Shown in pieces: positions 7,610-17,743 of a stretch of 41,950 bases of DNA. The notes under the pieces were generated by a model that saw nothing but the letters and a program-made list of their open reading frames with translations, was not told the origin of the DNA and searched no databases. The translations under genes and the position numbers were made by a program. How positions within the stretch are numbered: the stretch's first letter is position 1; each line of letters opens with the position of its first letter. This DNA comes from Candidatus Oscillibacter excrementigallinarum (GTDB lineage Bacteria > Bacillota > Clostridia > Oscillospirales > Oscillospiraceae): assembly GCA_019118245.1 (NCBI GenBank), contig DWZJ01000050.1:1-41950 (forward strand), written 5' to 3'.

Positions 7610-7813
7610 TTGAAAAACCGTCTGGAAGAGCTGCGAAAGGCCCGGGGCATCAAGCAGGAGGAGCTGGCGGAGGCGCTGGAGGTGTCCCGCCAGACCATCG
7701 GGTCGTTGGAGAACGGGCGGTACAACCCCTCCATCCTGCTGGCCTTCAAGCTGGCCCGGTACTTCGGCACCACGATTGAGGACATTTTCATCTATGAGGA
7801 GGATGGGACATGA
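7610..7813 (+). CDS. Small helix-turn-helix (Cro/CI, YozG-like) transcriptional regulator
   Basis: A 67-residue protein that is almost nothing but an HTH_3 domain: NRLEELRKARGIKQEELAEA, then the recognition helix region VSRQTIGSLENGRYNPSIL, ending with ARYFGTTIEDIFIYEE. Proteins of this size and form bind DNA as dimers and often control the neighbouring genes and themselves. The start is TTG at 7610, with AAAGGAGGT about 11 bases before it. The stop overlaps the ATG of the first membrane protein (ATGA). The operon downstream holds four paralogous membrane proteins, so the regulator most likely controls them in response to an unknown signal. Confidence 0.9.
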   Translation: MKNRLEELRKARGIKQEELAEALEVSRQTIGSLENGRYNPSILLAFKLARYFGTTIEDIFIYEEDGT

Positions 7814-8235
7814 AAAATCGGGTCGTTTTGCTTTCCCTGACCATCGCGGGACTGTTCTGCTGGATCCTGATGTTCGTTCTGAACGCTTCCTCCCGGGACT
7901 TCGGCGGTATCTCTTACCTGCTGTCCGTGTCCGGGGCGGCGCTGGTCGGCACCGGCGTCGGGTCGCTGATTCAGCTGGAGCGCCTCTCCCGTGACCCGGC
8001 CTACCGGCAGCGGCAGAAGGCCCAGTTCGACGAACGGAACCAGGCCATCCGGGACCGGGCCGGCTGCATCGCCGGATTCCTGACCGTGGGACTGCTGGTG
8101 GTCTCCGGCCTGATTTTCCTGGGTTTGGAATGGTTTGGGATCCCCGACTGGGTGGGCTGGGTGTTCATCGGCATCTATCTGTTTTACATTTTGGCGTTCC
8201 TGGGGCTTTACAAATGGTTCCAGCGGAAGATGTGA
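7810..8235 (+). CDS. DERN-motif four-helix membrane protein, paralogue 1
   Basis: Function unknown. The 141-residue protein has hydrophobic segments at about 5-25 and 35-54, a charged middle (LERLSRDPAYRQRQKAQFDE), then the motif DERNQAIRDRA at 74-84, and two more hydrophobic segments (88-106 and 115-134), ending KWFQRKM. With an even number of helices the charged middle is a cytoplasmic loop. It is the first of four related genes behind one promoter and is coupled to the regulator by ATGA overlap. Similar proteins next to small HTH regulators occur in Firmicutes as hypothetical proteins; I know of no characterised member. Confidence 0.88.
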   Translation: MKNRVVLLSLTIAGLFCWILMFVLNASSRDFGGISYLLSVSGAALVGTGVGSLIQLERLSRDPAYRQRQKAQFDERNQAIRDRAGCIAGFLTVGLLVVSGLIFLGLEWFGIPDWVGWVFIGIYLFYILAFLGLYKWFQRKM

Positions 8236-8247
8236 GGAGGATGGGAC

Positions 8248-8673
8248 ATGAACAAGCGGAGACAGATGCACCTGTTCATCATTCTCGGGGTATCCTGCGT
8301 ATTCGTTCCGATCCTGTTGGATGGACTGGTGCCAGATCTCATCCCGTCATGGGTGCTATCGCTGACCTCACCGCTGGGCGGCGGGCTGGCTGGGGTCGCC
8401 GTGGGGAATCTGAAGCACCAGAAGCGGCTGGCCAAGGACCGGGACTACCAGAAGCGGCAGAAAGAACTGCACGATGAGCGGAACACCGCCATCCGCAGCA
8501 AAGCCGGCGGCATCGCGGGAGACATCTGCATGACAGCGATGATCTTGGTGGTCATGGTGGTCCACGCGATGGAGATGATCCCCTTCTGGCTCTTCTGCCT
8601 GCTGGGCGGCATCTACATCTTCAAATTCGTCCTGTGGGAAATGCTGTACCGCTGGTTCCAGCGGAAGATGTGA
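8248..8673 (+). CDS. DERN-motif four-helix membrane protein, paralogue 2
   Basis: Function unknown. It is 141 residues, the same length as paralogue 1, and ends in the same RWFQRKM. Layout: hydrophobic segments at about 8-24 and 34-53, a basic middle (KHQKRLAKDRDYQKRQKELH), DERNTAIRSKA at 76-86, then two hydrophobic segments. The 20 bases 8233-8252, which hold its ribosome binding site and start, are identical to 7795-7814 before paralogue 1. Paralogues 1 and 2 are therefore probably a tandem duplication that included the translation signal. The space after paralogue 1 is 12 bases. Confidence 0.88.
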   Translation: MNKRRQMHLFIILGVSCVFVPILLDGLVPDLIPSWVLSLTSPLGGGLAGVAVGNLKHQKRLAKDRDYQKRQKELHDERNTAIRSKAGGIAGDICMTAMILVVMVVHAMEMIPFWLFCLLGGIYIFKFVLWEMLYRWFQRKM

Positions 8674-8687
8674 GGAGGGGGATCGTG

Positions 8688-9098
8688 ATGAGACCGAATG
8701 CCCGTTGGCCGGTTCCGGCCGCGATTTTGGGTGCGCTGCTGGCGGGGGCCGCCCTGTGGGCGGCGCGGGCGTTTCCCGCCGCCCCTGTGGCCCTATGGGG
8801 AGCCATCGGCCTCGCGGGAGGTCTGCTGCTCCTCTGTGGTTTGGCGGAGCTGCTGCCCGTCCGGGACCCCGCCCGGCGGGAGCGGGACCGGGAGGACCAC
8901 GACGAGCGGGGCGCCATGATCCGGGACAAGGCCCGGGCCCGGGCGGGAGACGTGCTGCTGTGGCTGCTGCTGTTCGGCGCCGCCTACCTGTACTTCTTTG
9001 ACGTGCCCAGGTGGGTCAACCTCACCCTGCTGGGCCTGGCCTGTGTGAAGCTGCTGCTGGACTGGGCGTTCACCGCCTGGTACCGCTACAAATACTAA
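8688..9098 (+). CDS. DERN-motif four-helix membrane protein, paralogue 3 (divergent)
   Basis: Function unknown. It is 136 residues, richer in alanine and tryptophan and more diverged than its neighbours. Layout is the same: two hydrophobic segments (about 9-29 and 34-54), the charged middle (RDPARRERDREDH), the motif as DERGAMIRDKA at 72-82 (N changed to G), and two hydrophobic segments. It ends in AWYRYKY rather than FQRKM. The ATG at 8688 is preceded by GAGGAGGGG; a GTG directly before it (8685) could also serve. It starts 14 bases after paralogue 2. Confidence 0.87.
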   Translation: MRPNARWPVPAAILGALLAGAALWAARAFPAAPVALWGAIGLAGGLLLLCGLAELLPVRDPARRERDREDHDERGAMIRDKARARAGDVLLWLLLFGAAYLYFFDVPRWVNLTLLGLACVKLLLDWAFTAWYRYKY

Positions 9099-9110
9099 GG
9101 AGGGTCCTGT

Positions 9111-9533
9111 ATGGATCGCAATCAAAAAAAGCGCCTGTTCCAGATCCTGCTGGCGGTGGGCATCGTCCTGCTGGCCCTGTCCCTGCTGCTGGACGGCCGG
9201 GTGTCCGACGCCCTGGGCGGGATGCTCTGCGGCATAGGCTCCGGCCTGCTGGCCATGTCAGGGTCCACCCTGCTGAACCTCCGCCACGAGGCAAAGCATC
9301 CGGAGATGGCCCGGCGGCACGACATCGAGCAGCGGGACGAGCGGAACGTGGCCATCCGGAACCGGGCCAAGGCCGTGTCCGGCGAGGCGCTCCAGTGGGC
9401 CGTGCTGGCGGCGGCGTGGCTGTCCATCGGCCTGGACGCGCCGCTGTGGGTGCCCCTGGCCGCCACCGGTGTGTTCGTGGCAAAATCCGTGCTGGAGCTG
9501 TATCTCATGGTCCGCTATGAGCGGGAGATGTGA
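9111..9533 (+). CDS. DERN-motif four-helix membrane protein, paralogue 4
   Basis: Function unknown. The 140-residue protein has a basic start (DRNQKKRLF), hydrophobic segments at about 9-27 and 34-52, a charged middle (NLRHEAKHPEMARRHDIEQR), DERNVAIRNRA at 76-86, and two hydrophobic segments (about 92-105 and 110-126), ending MVRYEREM. It starts 12 bases after paralogue 3 with AAGGAGGG as ribosome binding site. It is the last gene before the terminator at 9541-9574, so the transcription unit is one regulator plus four paralogues. Four copies side by side suggest either hetero-oligomer subunits or functional diversification. Confidence 0.88.
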   Translation: MDRNQKKRLFQILLAVGIVLLALSLLLDGRVSDALGGMLCGIGSGLLAMSGSTLLNLRHEAKHPEMARRHDIEQRDERNVAIRNRAKAVSGEALQWAVLAAAWLSIGLDAPLWVPLAATGVFVAKSVLELYLMVRYEREM

Positions 9534-9540
9534 GCACGAG

Positions 9541-9574
9541 AAAACCCCCGTCCCTTATGGGACGGGGGTTTTTT
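9541..9574 (+). terminator. Bidirectional intrinsic terminator
   Basis: AAAACCCCCGTCCC, loop TTAT, GGGACGGGGGTTTT followed by more T: a perfect 14-bp stem starting 8 bases after the last membrane protein. Read on the other strand it also has a T-run (AAAA before the stem), so it can end the convergent cysteine-rich gene whose stop is at 9584. Confidence 0.92.
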
Positions 9575-9583
9575 CGGCGCCGC

Positions 9584-10417
9584 TCAGCGGCGGCAGCAGC
9601 TCTGGATGTCCTCGCAGCTCTCCGGCCGCTTCACGGTGTTGGGCGGGAAGAACTCCCCCACCGGGAAGGAGATGTTCCGGAACAGGGCGCAGGGGTCCTC
9701 GCACCCGTCTCCGCAGGAGCACTCCTTGTCGGGCATACAGTAGTCGTACACCGGCACCAGCAGCTGGGTGTCCCGCTCCAGCCGGACGATGGAGAACTGG
9801 CCCAGGGTCACGTAGATCCGCCGGCTGTCGTCCCCGCTGGAGAGCTCGCCGCCGAAGCAGTCGTTGACGAAGGACGGCACCTCGCACAGGTCGCAGTCGC
9901 AGTCCCGCTTGCCGCAGCAGTCCAGGATGCGGGCGTCCAGCACGATGGGGTCCACGGCCTCCACCACGGCGATGGGGGCGTTGGCCCGCTGCATCATCTG
10001 CTGGTCCGGGCCGCCGGCCGCCATCTGGGAGGAGAAGATCTTGGCGTTCCCCTCGCTGCCGAACAGGATGGCCCGCTTGTCAAAGACGCACAGGCCCTCC
10101 ACCGTCACCGGCGCCGGGCAGCTGAGATAGGCCTGGAGGGTGACGTGGTAGAAGAAGCGCATATCCACGGTGTAGAAGCCCCGGTGGAAGCTGACGGGCT
10201 CCACATCCACATAGACGTACAGCAGCTTGGCGCTGCCGCCCTTCACGGACAGGGCGCGGTTGATGACGTCCACACACTGCAGCTTGGGGTAAAACCGCAG
10301 GTCCTCGATGCAGTCCTTATCGCGGCAGGAATCGTAGATCTTCCTGGTATGGATGCAAACCGCCTCCCGGATGCCGCAGGAGTCCTCCACGGGACCGGGC
10401 ATGACTTTCTCGGGCAT
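9584..10417 (-). CDS. Conserved cysteine-rich clostridial protein, possibly sporulation-related
   Basis: Function unknown. The 277-residue protein opens EKVMPGPVEDSCGIREAVCI and continues with SCRDKDCIEDLRFY, a sequence I associate with a conserved family in spore-forming Clostridia. The middle is beta-rich and hydrophilic (KLLYVYVDVEPVSFHRGFY). Cysteine clusters follow: LDCCGKRDCDCDLC near 165-180, DKECSCGDGCEDPC near 235-250, and CEDIQSCCRR at the end. There is no signal peptide or membrane segment. The abundance of cysteine resembles spore coat or exosporium proteins, but that is inference. The ATG at 10417 has TTAGGAGGT upstream. Monocistronic, with a hairpin in its leader. Confidence 0.8.
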   Translation of the reverse strand: MPEKVMPGPVEDSCGIREAVCIHTRKIYDSCRDKDCIEDLRFYPKLQCVDVINRALSVKGGSAKLLYVYVDVEPVSFHRGFYTVDMRFFYHVTLQAYLSCPAPVTVEGLCVFDKRAILFGSEGNAKIFSSQMAAGGPDQQMMQRANAPIAVVEAVDPIVLDARILDCCGKRDCDCDLCEVPSFVNDCFGGELSSGDDSRRIYVTLGQFSIVRLERDTQLLVPVYDYCMPDKECSCGDGCEDPCALFRNISFPVGEFFPPNTVKRPESCEDIQSCCRR

Positions 10418-10439
10418 TGCAATACCTCCTAATAAGTAG

Positions 10440-10469
10440 CTGGATGAAAGAGAAGCTCTTTCAGTCCAG
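10440..10469 (-). promoter_or_regulatory. Long hairpin in the leader of the cysteine-rich gene, next to a sporulation-type -10
   Basis: CTGGATGAAAGAG (10440-10452), loop AAG, CTCTTTCAGTCCAG (10456-10469) pairs over 13 bp with a single bulged base. It ends 22 bases before the ATG at 10417. Overlapping it on the minus strand is CATACACT (10468-10475), identical to the sigma-E/sigma-K -10 consensus form, though I found no convincing -35. If the gene starts there, the hairpin would stand at the very 5' end of the mRNA. Confidence 0.4.
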
Positions 10470-10515
10470 TGTATGCGTCCCGGCGGCGTTGGTGCGGCGG
10501 CGGAGAAATTCGGAC

Positions 10516-10545
10516 TATACAAACCCGGCGGTCTTGGGGTATAAT
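10516..10545 (+). promoter_or_regulatory. Sigma-A type promoter of the DUF4364 gene
   Basis: A perfect TATAAT (10540-10545) with a weak -35, TATACA (10516-10521), 18 bases upstream. It lies 41 bases before the GTG of the DUF4364 gene. The -10 is convincing; the -35 is only a 4 of 6 match. Confidence 0.55.
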
Positions 10546-10585
10546 ACCAGTGTATGCAGTGTTCATTGCCAAGGAGGTGGCGCCT

Positions 10586-11125
10586 GTGCCCGGCTTCATC
10601 CATGACAAGCTGGAGATCAAATTCCTGATTTTATATATCACCGCCCGGGTGATCGAGCCCATCCCCTTCGACACGGTGTGGGACCTTTCTATGTGCGACG
10701 AGGGCGTGGACTACTTCGATTTCTCCGAGTGTCTGGCGGACCTGGTCAAGACGGAGCATTTGACGCTGTCGCCGGACGGGCTGTACGCCATCACCGACAA
10801 GGGGCTGCGGAACAGCCAGATCTGCGAGTCCAGTCTCCCCTACTCCGTGCGGCTGCGGTGCGACAAGAACCTGGCGGCCTGCAACCGCCACCTGCGGCGC
10901 AAGAGCCAGGTGAAGGCCTCCACGGAGAAGCGGCCCAACGGCACCTACACGGTACGGCTGGAGCTGTCGGACGACATGGGCAGCGTCATGGACCTGCGGC
11001 TGGCCATCCCCCGGGAGGACATGGCCGCCATGCTGACGGAGCGGTTCCAGAAGTCCCCGGAGCGGCTGTACGGCGAGATCATGCGGGCCCTGATGTCCTC
11101 CGAGCCGGAGGAAGAGGGCACATAA
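10586..11125 (+). CDS. DUF4364 family protein
   Basis: A 179-residue protein of a family widespread in Clostridia and without a known function. The N-terminal part GFIHDKLEIKFLILYITARV, with the following IPFDTVWDLSMCDEGVDYFD, has the look of a winged helix-turn-helix and is the family signature. The C-terminal half (residues about 95-165) is beta-rich. It may be a DNA-binding regulator, but this is inference from fold appearance. The start is GTG at 10586 with AAGGAGGTGG 5-8 bases upstream; an ATG further upstream lies beyond the promoter. It is followed 18 bases later by a small membrane protein gene. Confidence 0.88.
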   Translation: MPGFIHDKLEIKFLILYITARVIEPIPFDTVWDLSMCDEGVDYFDFSECLADLVKTEHLTLSPDGLYAITDKGLRNSQICESSLPYSVRLRCDKNLAACNRHLRRKSQVKASTEKRPNGTYTVRLELSDDMGSVMDLRLAIPREDMAAMLTERFQKSPERLYGEIMRALMSSEPEEEGT

Positions 11126-11143
11126 GGGAAACGGAGGGATCTC

Positions 11144-11386
11144 ATGTTCTCGACCATCCTCATCGTCCTGATCGGATGCGCCATCGGCGCCTACATCCGC
11201 CACGAGGCCCGGGAAAACCGCTGCCCCTGGCTGGTGACGGCGGTGCTGGCAGTCCTCTTCCTGGCGCTCACCCTCCTGAAGCCTCCGGGGCAGGAGTTCT
11301 TCGCCATCTGGTGGGCCGTCACCGGCGGCCTTGCCGCGGGGTCCCTGCTCTATGGCGCTGTCACCTGTGTCCGAAGGAATGTATAA
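11144..11386 (+). CDS. Small membrane protein, unknown function
   Basis: An 80-residue protein with hydrophobic segments at about 3-16 (TILIVLIGCAIGAYI), 29-44 (LVTAVLAVLFLALTLL) and 53-72 (FFAIWWAVTGGLAAGSLLYG). I do not recognise a family. The ATG follows AACGGAGGGA by 6 bases. It lies 18 bases behind the DUF4364 gene with no promoter visible between them, and a terminator follows 8 bases after the stop. It is therefore probably co-transcribed with the DUF4364 gene. Confidence 0.75.
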   Translation: MFSTILIVLIGCAIGAYIRHEARENRCPWLVTAVLAVLFLALTLLKPPGQEFFAIWWAVTGGLAAGSLLYGAVTCVRRNV

Positions 11387-11394
11387 AAAGAGAG

Positions 11395-11426
11395 CCGCCC
11401 GTGTCCACATGGACACGGGCGGTTTG
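11395..11426 (+). terminator. Hairpin terminator between convergent genes
   Basis: CCGCCCGTGTCC (11395-11406), loop ACAT, GGACACGGGCGG (11411-11422), then TTTGCT. The 12-bp stem is perfect; the T-run is short on the plus strand. On the minus strand the stem is followed by CTCTCTTTTT, so it can also end the long hprK-dnaE-lipoprotein operon. Confidence 0.75.
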
Positions 11427-11430
11427 CTGT

Positions 11431-12111
11431 CTATCGGACATTTCCCAGGTAAGCGGCGCTGGCCTCTATGGAGAAGGCCACCTCCACGGTCTTGTTCCAG
11501 CCGGTCCGGAGGCTCCAGGCCCCCTCCCACACGCAGCGGCACAGGCAGTCCCTGTTGGCCTCCTGGGTGGAGTCCAGGGTCACGGCACTGAACGTAAGCG
11601 CGTGCCGCAGGTCTCCCCCTTCGGCATCCTTCCAGGTGAGGGCGGGCAGGGACTCCTCCAGCGTGTGGGCATCCTCGGAGAAAAACCAGGTGTTCTCGTC
11701 CGCCTCCGCCCGGAGGACGGAGGGCTCCAGCGTGACCGCCCTGGGCTCTGCCGCCTCCTCTCCCCGCCAGGCCAGGGCCAGCAGGCCGGGAAAGACGCCC
11801 CAGTCGGTGCCGCCCGCTGTGCCCACGTCCCGCACGGACAGGCCCAGGTACGGCACCAGGATCCACGTCTCGTCCGGCAGCAGCAGATGGGGCTTTTGCA
11901 CCACGCTGACGGGGCCGTACTGCGCGTCCAGGTCCTCCAGCGCCGCCAGCACCGCCGCCTGCCGGGGGTCCCCGCCGTCCAGGGCGGAGACCTCTGTGTG
12001 GACGAGCTCCACCCGGCCCGGCAGGCAGGCCGCCAACAGGGCCAGGACCAGGACCGCGAACAGCGCGGCGGACACGCCCCGCCGGACCTTCTCCTTCGGG
12101 ATCGCTCTCAT
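11431..12111 (-). CDS. Predicted lipoprotein of unknown function
   Basis: The 226-residue protein has a lipoprotein signal: basic start (RAIPKEKVRRG), hydrophobic stretch (ALFAVLVLALLAAC) and lipobox LAAC with Cys29 as the expected lipidation site. The rest is hydrophilic and without motifs I know; it carries many tryptophans and a cysteine pair CLCRC near residue 195. It starts 23 bases after the dnaE stop with GGGAGG as ribosome binding site and ends just before a terminator. It looks like the last gene of the hprK-dnaE transcription unit. No functional link to replication is evident. Confidence 0.75.
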   Translation of the reverse strand: MRAIPKEKVRRGVSAALFAVLVLALLAACLPGRVELVHTEVSALDGGDPRQAAVLAALEDLDAQYGPVSVVQKPHLLLPDETWILVPYLGLSVRDVGTAGGTDWGVFPGLLALAWRGEEAAEPRAVTLEPSVLRAEADENTWFFSEDAHTLEESLPALTWKDAEGGDLRHALTFSAVTLDSTQEANRDCLCRCVWEGAWSLRTGWNKTVEVAFSIEASAAYLGNVR

Positions 12112-12134
12112 GGGTACGCCTCCCTCTTATGGGT

Positions 12135-15629
<3,495 letters not shown>

Positions 15630-15654
15630 AGCTCGCTCCTGTCTGAAAAAGCTC

Positions 15655-15963
15655 TTATTTCTCGTCTGACCGCCGCACCGGCGGCTCTAATTTTGCCCCG
15701 CAGCTGGGGCAGTAGCTGGGGATGTGAGTGGACAGCCGGGGCAAGTTATGCAGGGGGCCGCCGCAGTGGGGACAGACCATAAATCGGGATCCGATCAGGA
15801 ATCCGGCCACGGTCACTGCAACACCTATCACAGCCAGCAAGCCGAACAGGACCGGAAGGATACCCTCCCCCCAAAGCAAGATACTGACGACAGCAACTGC
15901 CGTCCCCGCAATCACCATCCGGTTGCTGTACCGGCAGGCCCGAAAACAGTCCATCTTCCGCAT
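15655..15963 (-). CDS. Zinc-ribbon membrane protein, paralogue B
   Basis: A 102-residue protein: a short basic/cysteine start (RKMDCFRACRYSNRM), two hydrophobic segments (about 17-30 and 35-53), then a cytoplasmic tail with two CxxC pairs (VCPHCGGPL and YCPSCGAKL) that make a zinc ribbon. The word PRLSTHIPSYCPSCG parallels LPGDIPGRCPHCG of the gene just upstream, so the two are paralogues. The ATG at 15963 has AAGGGGAG upstream. It lies 22 bases after paralogue A and 25 bases before dnaE. The function is unknown; a metal- or redox-sensing role is only a possibility. Confidence 0.8.
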   Translation of the reverse strand: MRKMDCFRACRYSNRMVIAGTAVAVVSILLWGEGILPVLFGLLAVIGVAVTVAGFLIGSRFMVCPHCGGPLHNLPRLSTHIPSYCPSCGAKLEPPVRRSDEK

Positions 15964-15985
15964 CTGTCTCCCCTTCTCTCTCCGC

Positions 15986-16273
15986 TCATTCCTCCGGCCC
16001 GATCCGCTCCCCGCAGTGGGGGCAGCGGCCGGGTATGTCCCCCGGCAGCCGCAGGAACCTGGACAGGGACCTTCCACAGTGGGGACACACCACATACCGC
16101 ACCCCCAGGGCCCAGCCGCCCAGCAGCAGGGCGTAGCCCGCCAGGACCGCGTGCTCCGCGCCCGGGACGCCCAGGGCCCGCATAGCGTAGCCCAGCAGCG
16201 CCGCGGCGATGCCGCAGCCCATCAGCCGATCGCTGCACTGATCGGCCAGAAAACAGTTCATGCCTCGCTTCAT
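15986..16273 (-). CDS. Zinc-ribbon membrane protein, paralogue A
   Basis: A 95-residue protein built like the gene downstream: a start with paired cysteines (NCFLADQCSDRLMGCG), two hydrophobic segments (about 18-34 and 40-57), then VCPHCGRSL and RCPHCGERI as the two halves of a zinc ribbon. It starts 40 bases after the C_GCAxxG_C_C gene. A second ATG 4 codons in (16261) is possible; I prefer 16273 because GGAGAGGAG stands ahead of it. No family name is known to me. Together with paralogue B it forms an unexplained insertion between whiA and dnaE. Confidence 0.78.
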   Translation of the reverse strand: MKRGMNCFLADQCSDRLMGCGIAAALLGYAMRALGVPGAEHAVLAGYALLLGGWALGVRYVVCPHCGRSLSRFLRLPGDIPGRCPHCGERIGPEE

Positions 16274-16313
16274 CTGACCGCGCTCCTCTCCGCCGGTCAG
16301 GGCCGGCGCACGC

Positions 16314-16766
16314 TCAGTCGGCTTCCTCCTCTTGCAGCATCTGCTCTAAGATCTCCACCGCCGTCACCACCATGATGTCGCAGTGGGCCGTGACACCCAG
16401 CCGCACCGCGGCGGGCGTCTTGTCCGTGGCGCCGGGGCGGGCCGCCCGCAGGTCGCCGCAGTGGATGTGGCCGAAGGTCTCTTCAAACCGGTCCCGCAGG
16501 GCCTTGGCCTTGGGATAGACCCGCTTCCGCCCCGCCCGGTCCGTCTCCGTCACGTCCGGGTCCAGCATCCCCAGCACCAGCACGCCACCGCTGACGGCGC
16601 CGCACAGCTCCTGGAAGCTGCCGCCCACACCGCCGCCGAAGCCCTTGGCCGCGGCCATCATGGCCTCCGGCGTCAGGCCCGTCAGGTCCGCGAAGGACGC
16701 CGCCACCGCCTGGGCGCAGTTATAGCCCTCCTTCCGATACTGGTATGCCATCGCACAACGGTCCAT
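16314..16766 (-). CDS. C_GCAxxG_C_C family putative redox protein
   Basis: A 150-residue protein of the C_GCAxxG_C_C family, whose conserved cysteines suggest a redox or metal role; no member is well characterised. The family sequence is seen as GYNCAQAV near residues 15-22, AKGFGGGVGGSFQELCGAV around 42-60, then HCGDL and AHCDIMV toward the C terminus. I chose the ATG at 16766, which aligns with relatives beginning MDR; another ATG three codons upstream (16775) lies too close to the AGAGAGGA site. It follows whiA by about 50 bases and precedes the zinc-ribbon pair, so three cysteine-rich genes stand in a row. Confidence 0.86.
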   Translation of the reverse strand: MDRCAMAYQYRKEGYNCAQAVAASFADLTGLTPEAMMAAAKGFGGGVGGSFQELCGAVSGGVLVLGMLDPDVTETDRAGRKRVYPKAKALRDRFEETFGHIHCGDLRAARPGATDKTPAAVRLGVTAHCDIMVVTAVEILEQMLQEEEAD

Positions 16767-16819
16767 CGGTATCATCTTCCTCTCTGTTTCGGTCGTATTT
16801 TGTGAAAAGCGGTTCTGCT

Positions 16820-17719
16820 TTACAATCCTTTTGCCAGCTGCTGGATCTTCCGCAGCCGGTGGTTCAGGCAGGATTTCGTCACCGGCGGGTCGAAGGTCTC
16901 CGCCAGCTCGCTGAGGGTCAGCTCCGGATGCTCCAGCCGCAGCGCCGCCGTCTGCTGGAGCTTCTCCGGCAGCTGCTCCAGAAGCCCCGACTCCCGGAGC
17001 CGCCGGATGGCTTCCAGCTGCTCCTGGGCGGCCTCCACCGCCTTGTCCAGGTTGGCGCTGTCGCAGTTGAGGCGGCGGTTGACGCTGTTGCGCAGGTCCT
17101 TCTCCAGCTTGGCGGACATGACGCTCATGGCCGCCACCGGCGCGCCGATGAGGGTGAGAAAGTCCTCGATCTGGTCGCTCTGCTTGAAGTAGGTGATGCA
17201 GCTGCCGTTGCGGGTGACGCTCTTGGGGGGATAGCCGCACTCCCGCAGCAGCACCTCCAGCTCCCGGCTCACCTGCAGATGGGAGGTGGCCAGCTCCAGG
17301 TGGTACCGCTTGGCCGGGTCCGTGACGCTGCCCCCGGCGAAGAACACCCCCCGCAGGAAGGCCGCCCGGCAGCACTCCTCCTCCAGCAGGCCGAAGTTGA
17401 TGTGCAGGGCCAGGTTCTGCTCCGGGCTGAACCCCAGCAGGTCCACGATGCGGCGGATCTTGGTCTCGTCGGTGATCTGGAACACCAGCTTGCCGGTGCC
17501 CCCGGCCTCCGGTGCCCGGTCGAACCGGGCGTTGAAGGCCCGGTGGAACAGCTTGGGAAGCCGCGCCGCCAGGGCGGGGTTGCCGGTGATGATCCGCACT
17601 TCGCCGGCGCTGAAGGTGTTGCAGTACAGCAGGATGCCGTAGGCCTCCGCTCGGGCGCAGCACAGCTTCTGCACCGGCAGGCGGCACAGCTCATTTTTCG
17701 CTTCAAAGGAAAAGGACAT
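16820..17719 (-). CDS. whiA: DNA-binding protein WhiA
   Basis: WhiA is a conserved Gram-positive protein with a degenerate LAGLIDADG homing-endonuclease fold plus a helix-turn-helix. It controls sporulation septation in Streptomyces and affects division and chromosome segregation in Bacillus. The 299-residue protein begins SFSFEAKNELCRLP. It contains FLRGVFFAGGSVTDPAKRYHLE, the LAGLIDADG-like core, and ends with the HTH (LTLSELAETFDPPVTKSCLN and HRLRKIQQLAKGL). It follows yvcK by 24 bases in the classic rapZ-yvcK-whiA order. Length is normal (about 315 in Bacillus). Confidence 0.96.
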   Translation of the reverse strand: MSFSFEAKNELCRLPVQKLCCARAEAYGILLYCNTFSAGEVRIITGNPALAARLPKLFHRAFNARFDRAPEAGGTGKLVFQITDETKIRRIVDLLGFSPEQNLALHINFGLLEEECCRAAFLRGVFFAGGSVTDPAKRYHLELATSHLQVSRELEVLLRECGYPPKSVTRNGSCITYFKQSDQIEDFLTLIGAPVAAMSVMSAKLEKDLRNSVNRRLNCDSANLDKAVEAAQEQLEAIRRLRESGLLEQLPEKLQQTAALRLEHPELTLSELAETFDPPVTKSCLNHRLRKIQQLAKGL

Positions 17720-17743
17720 GGGTGGGTCTCCTCCAACTCTGGG

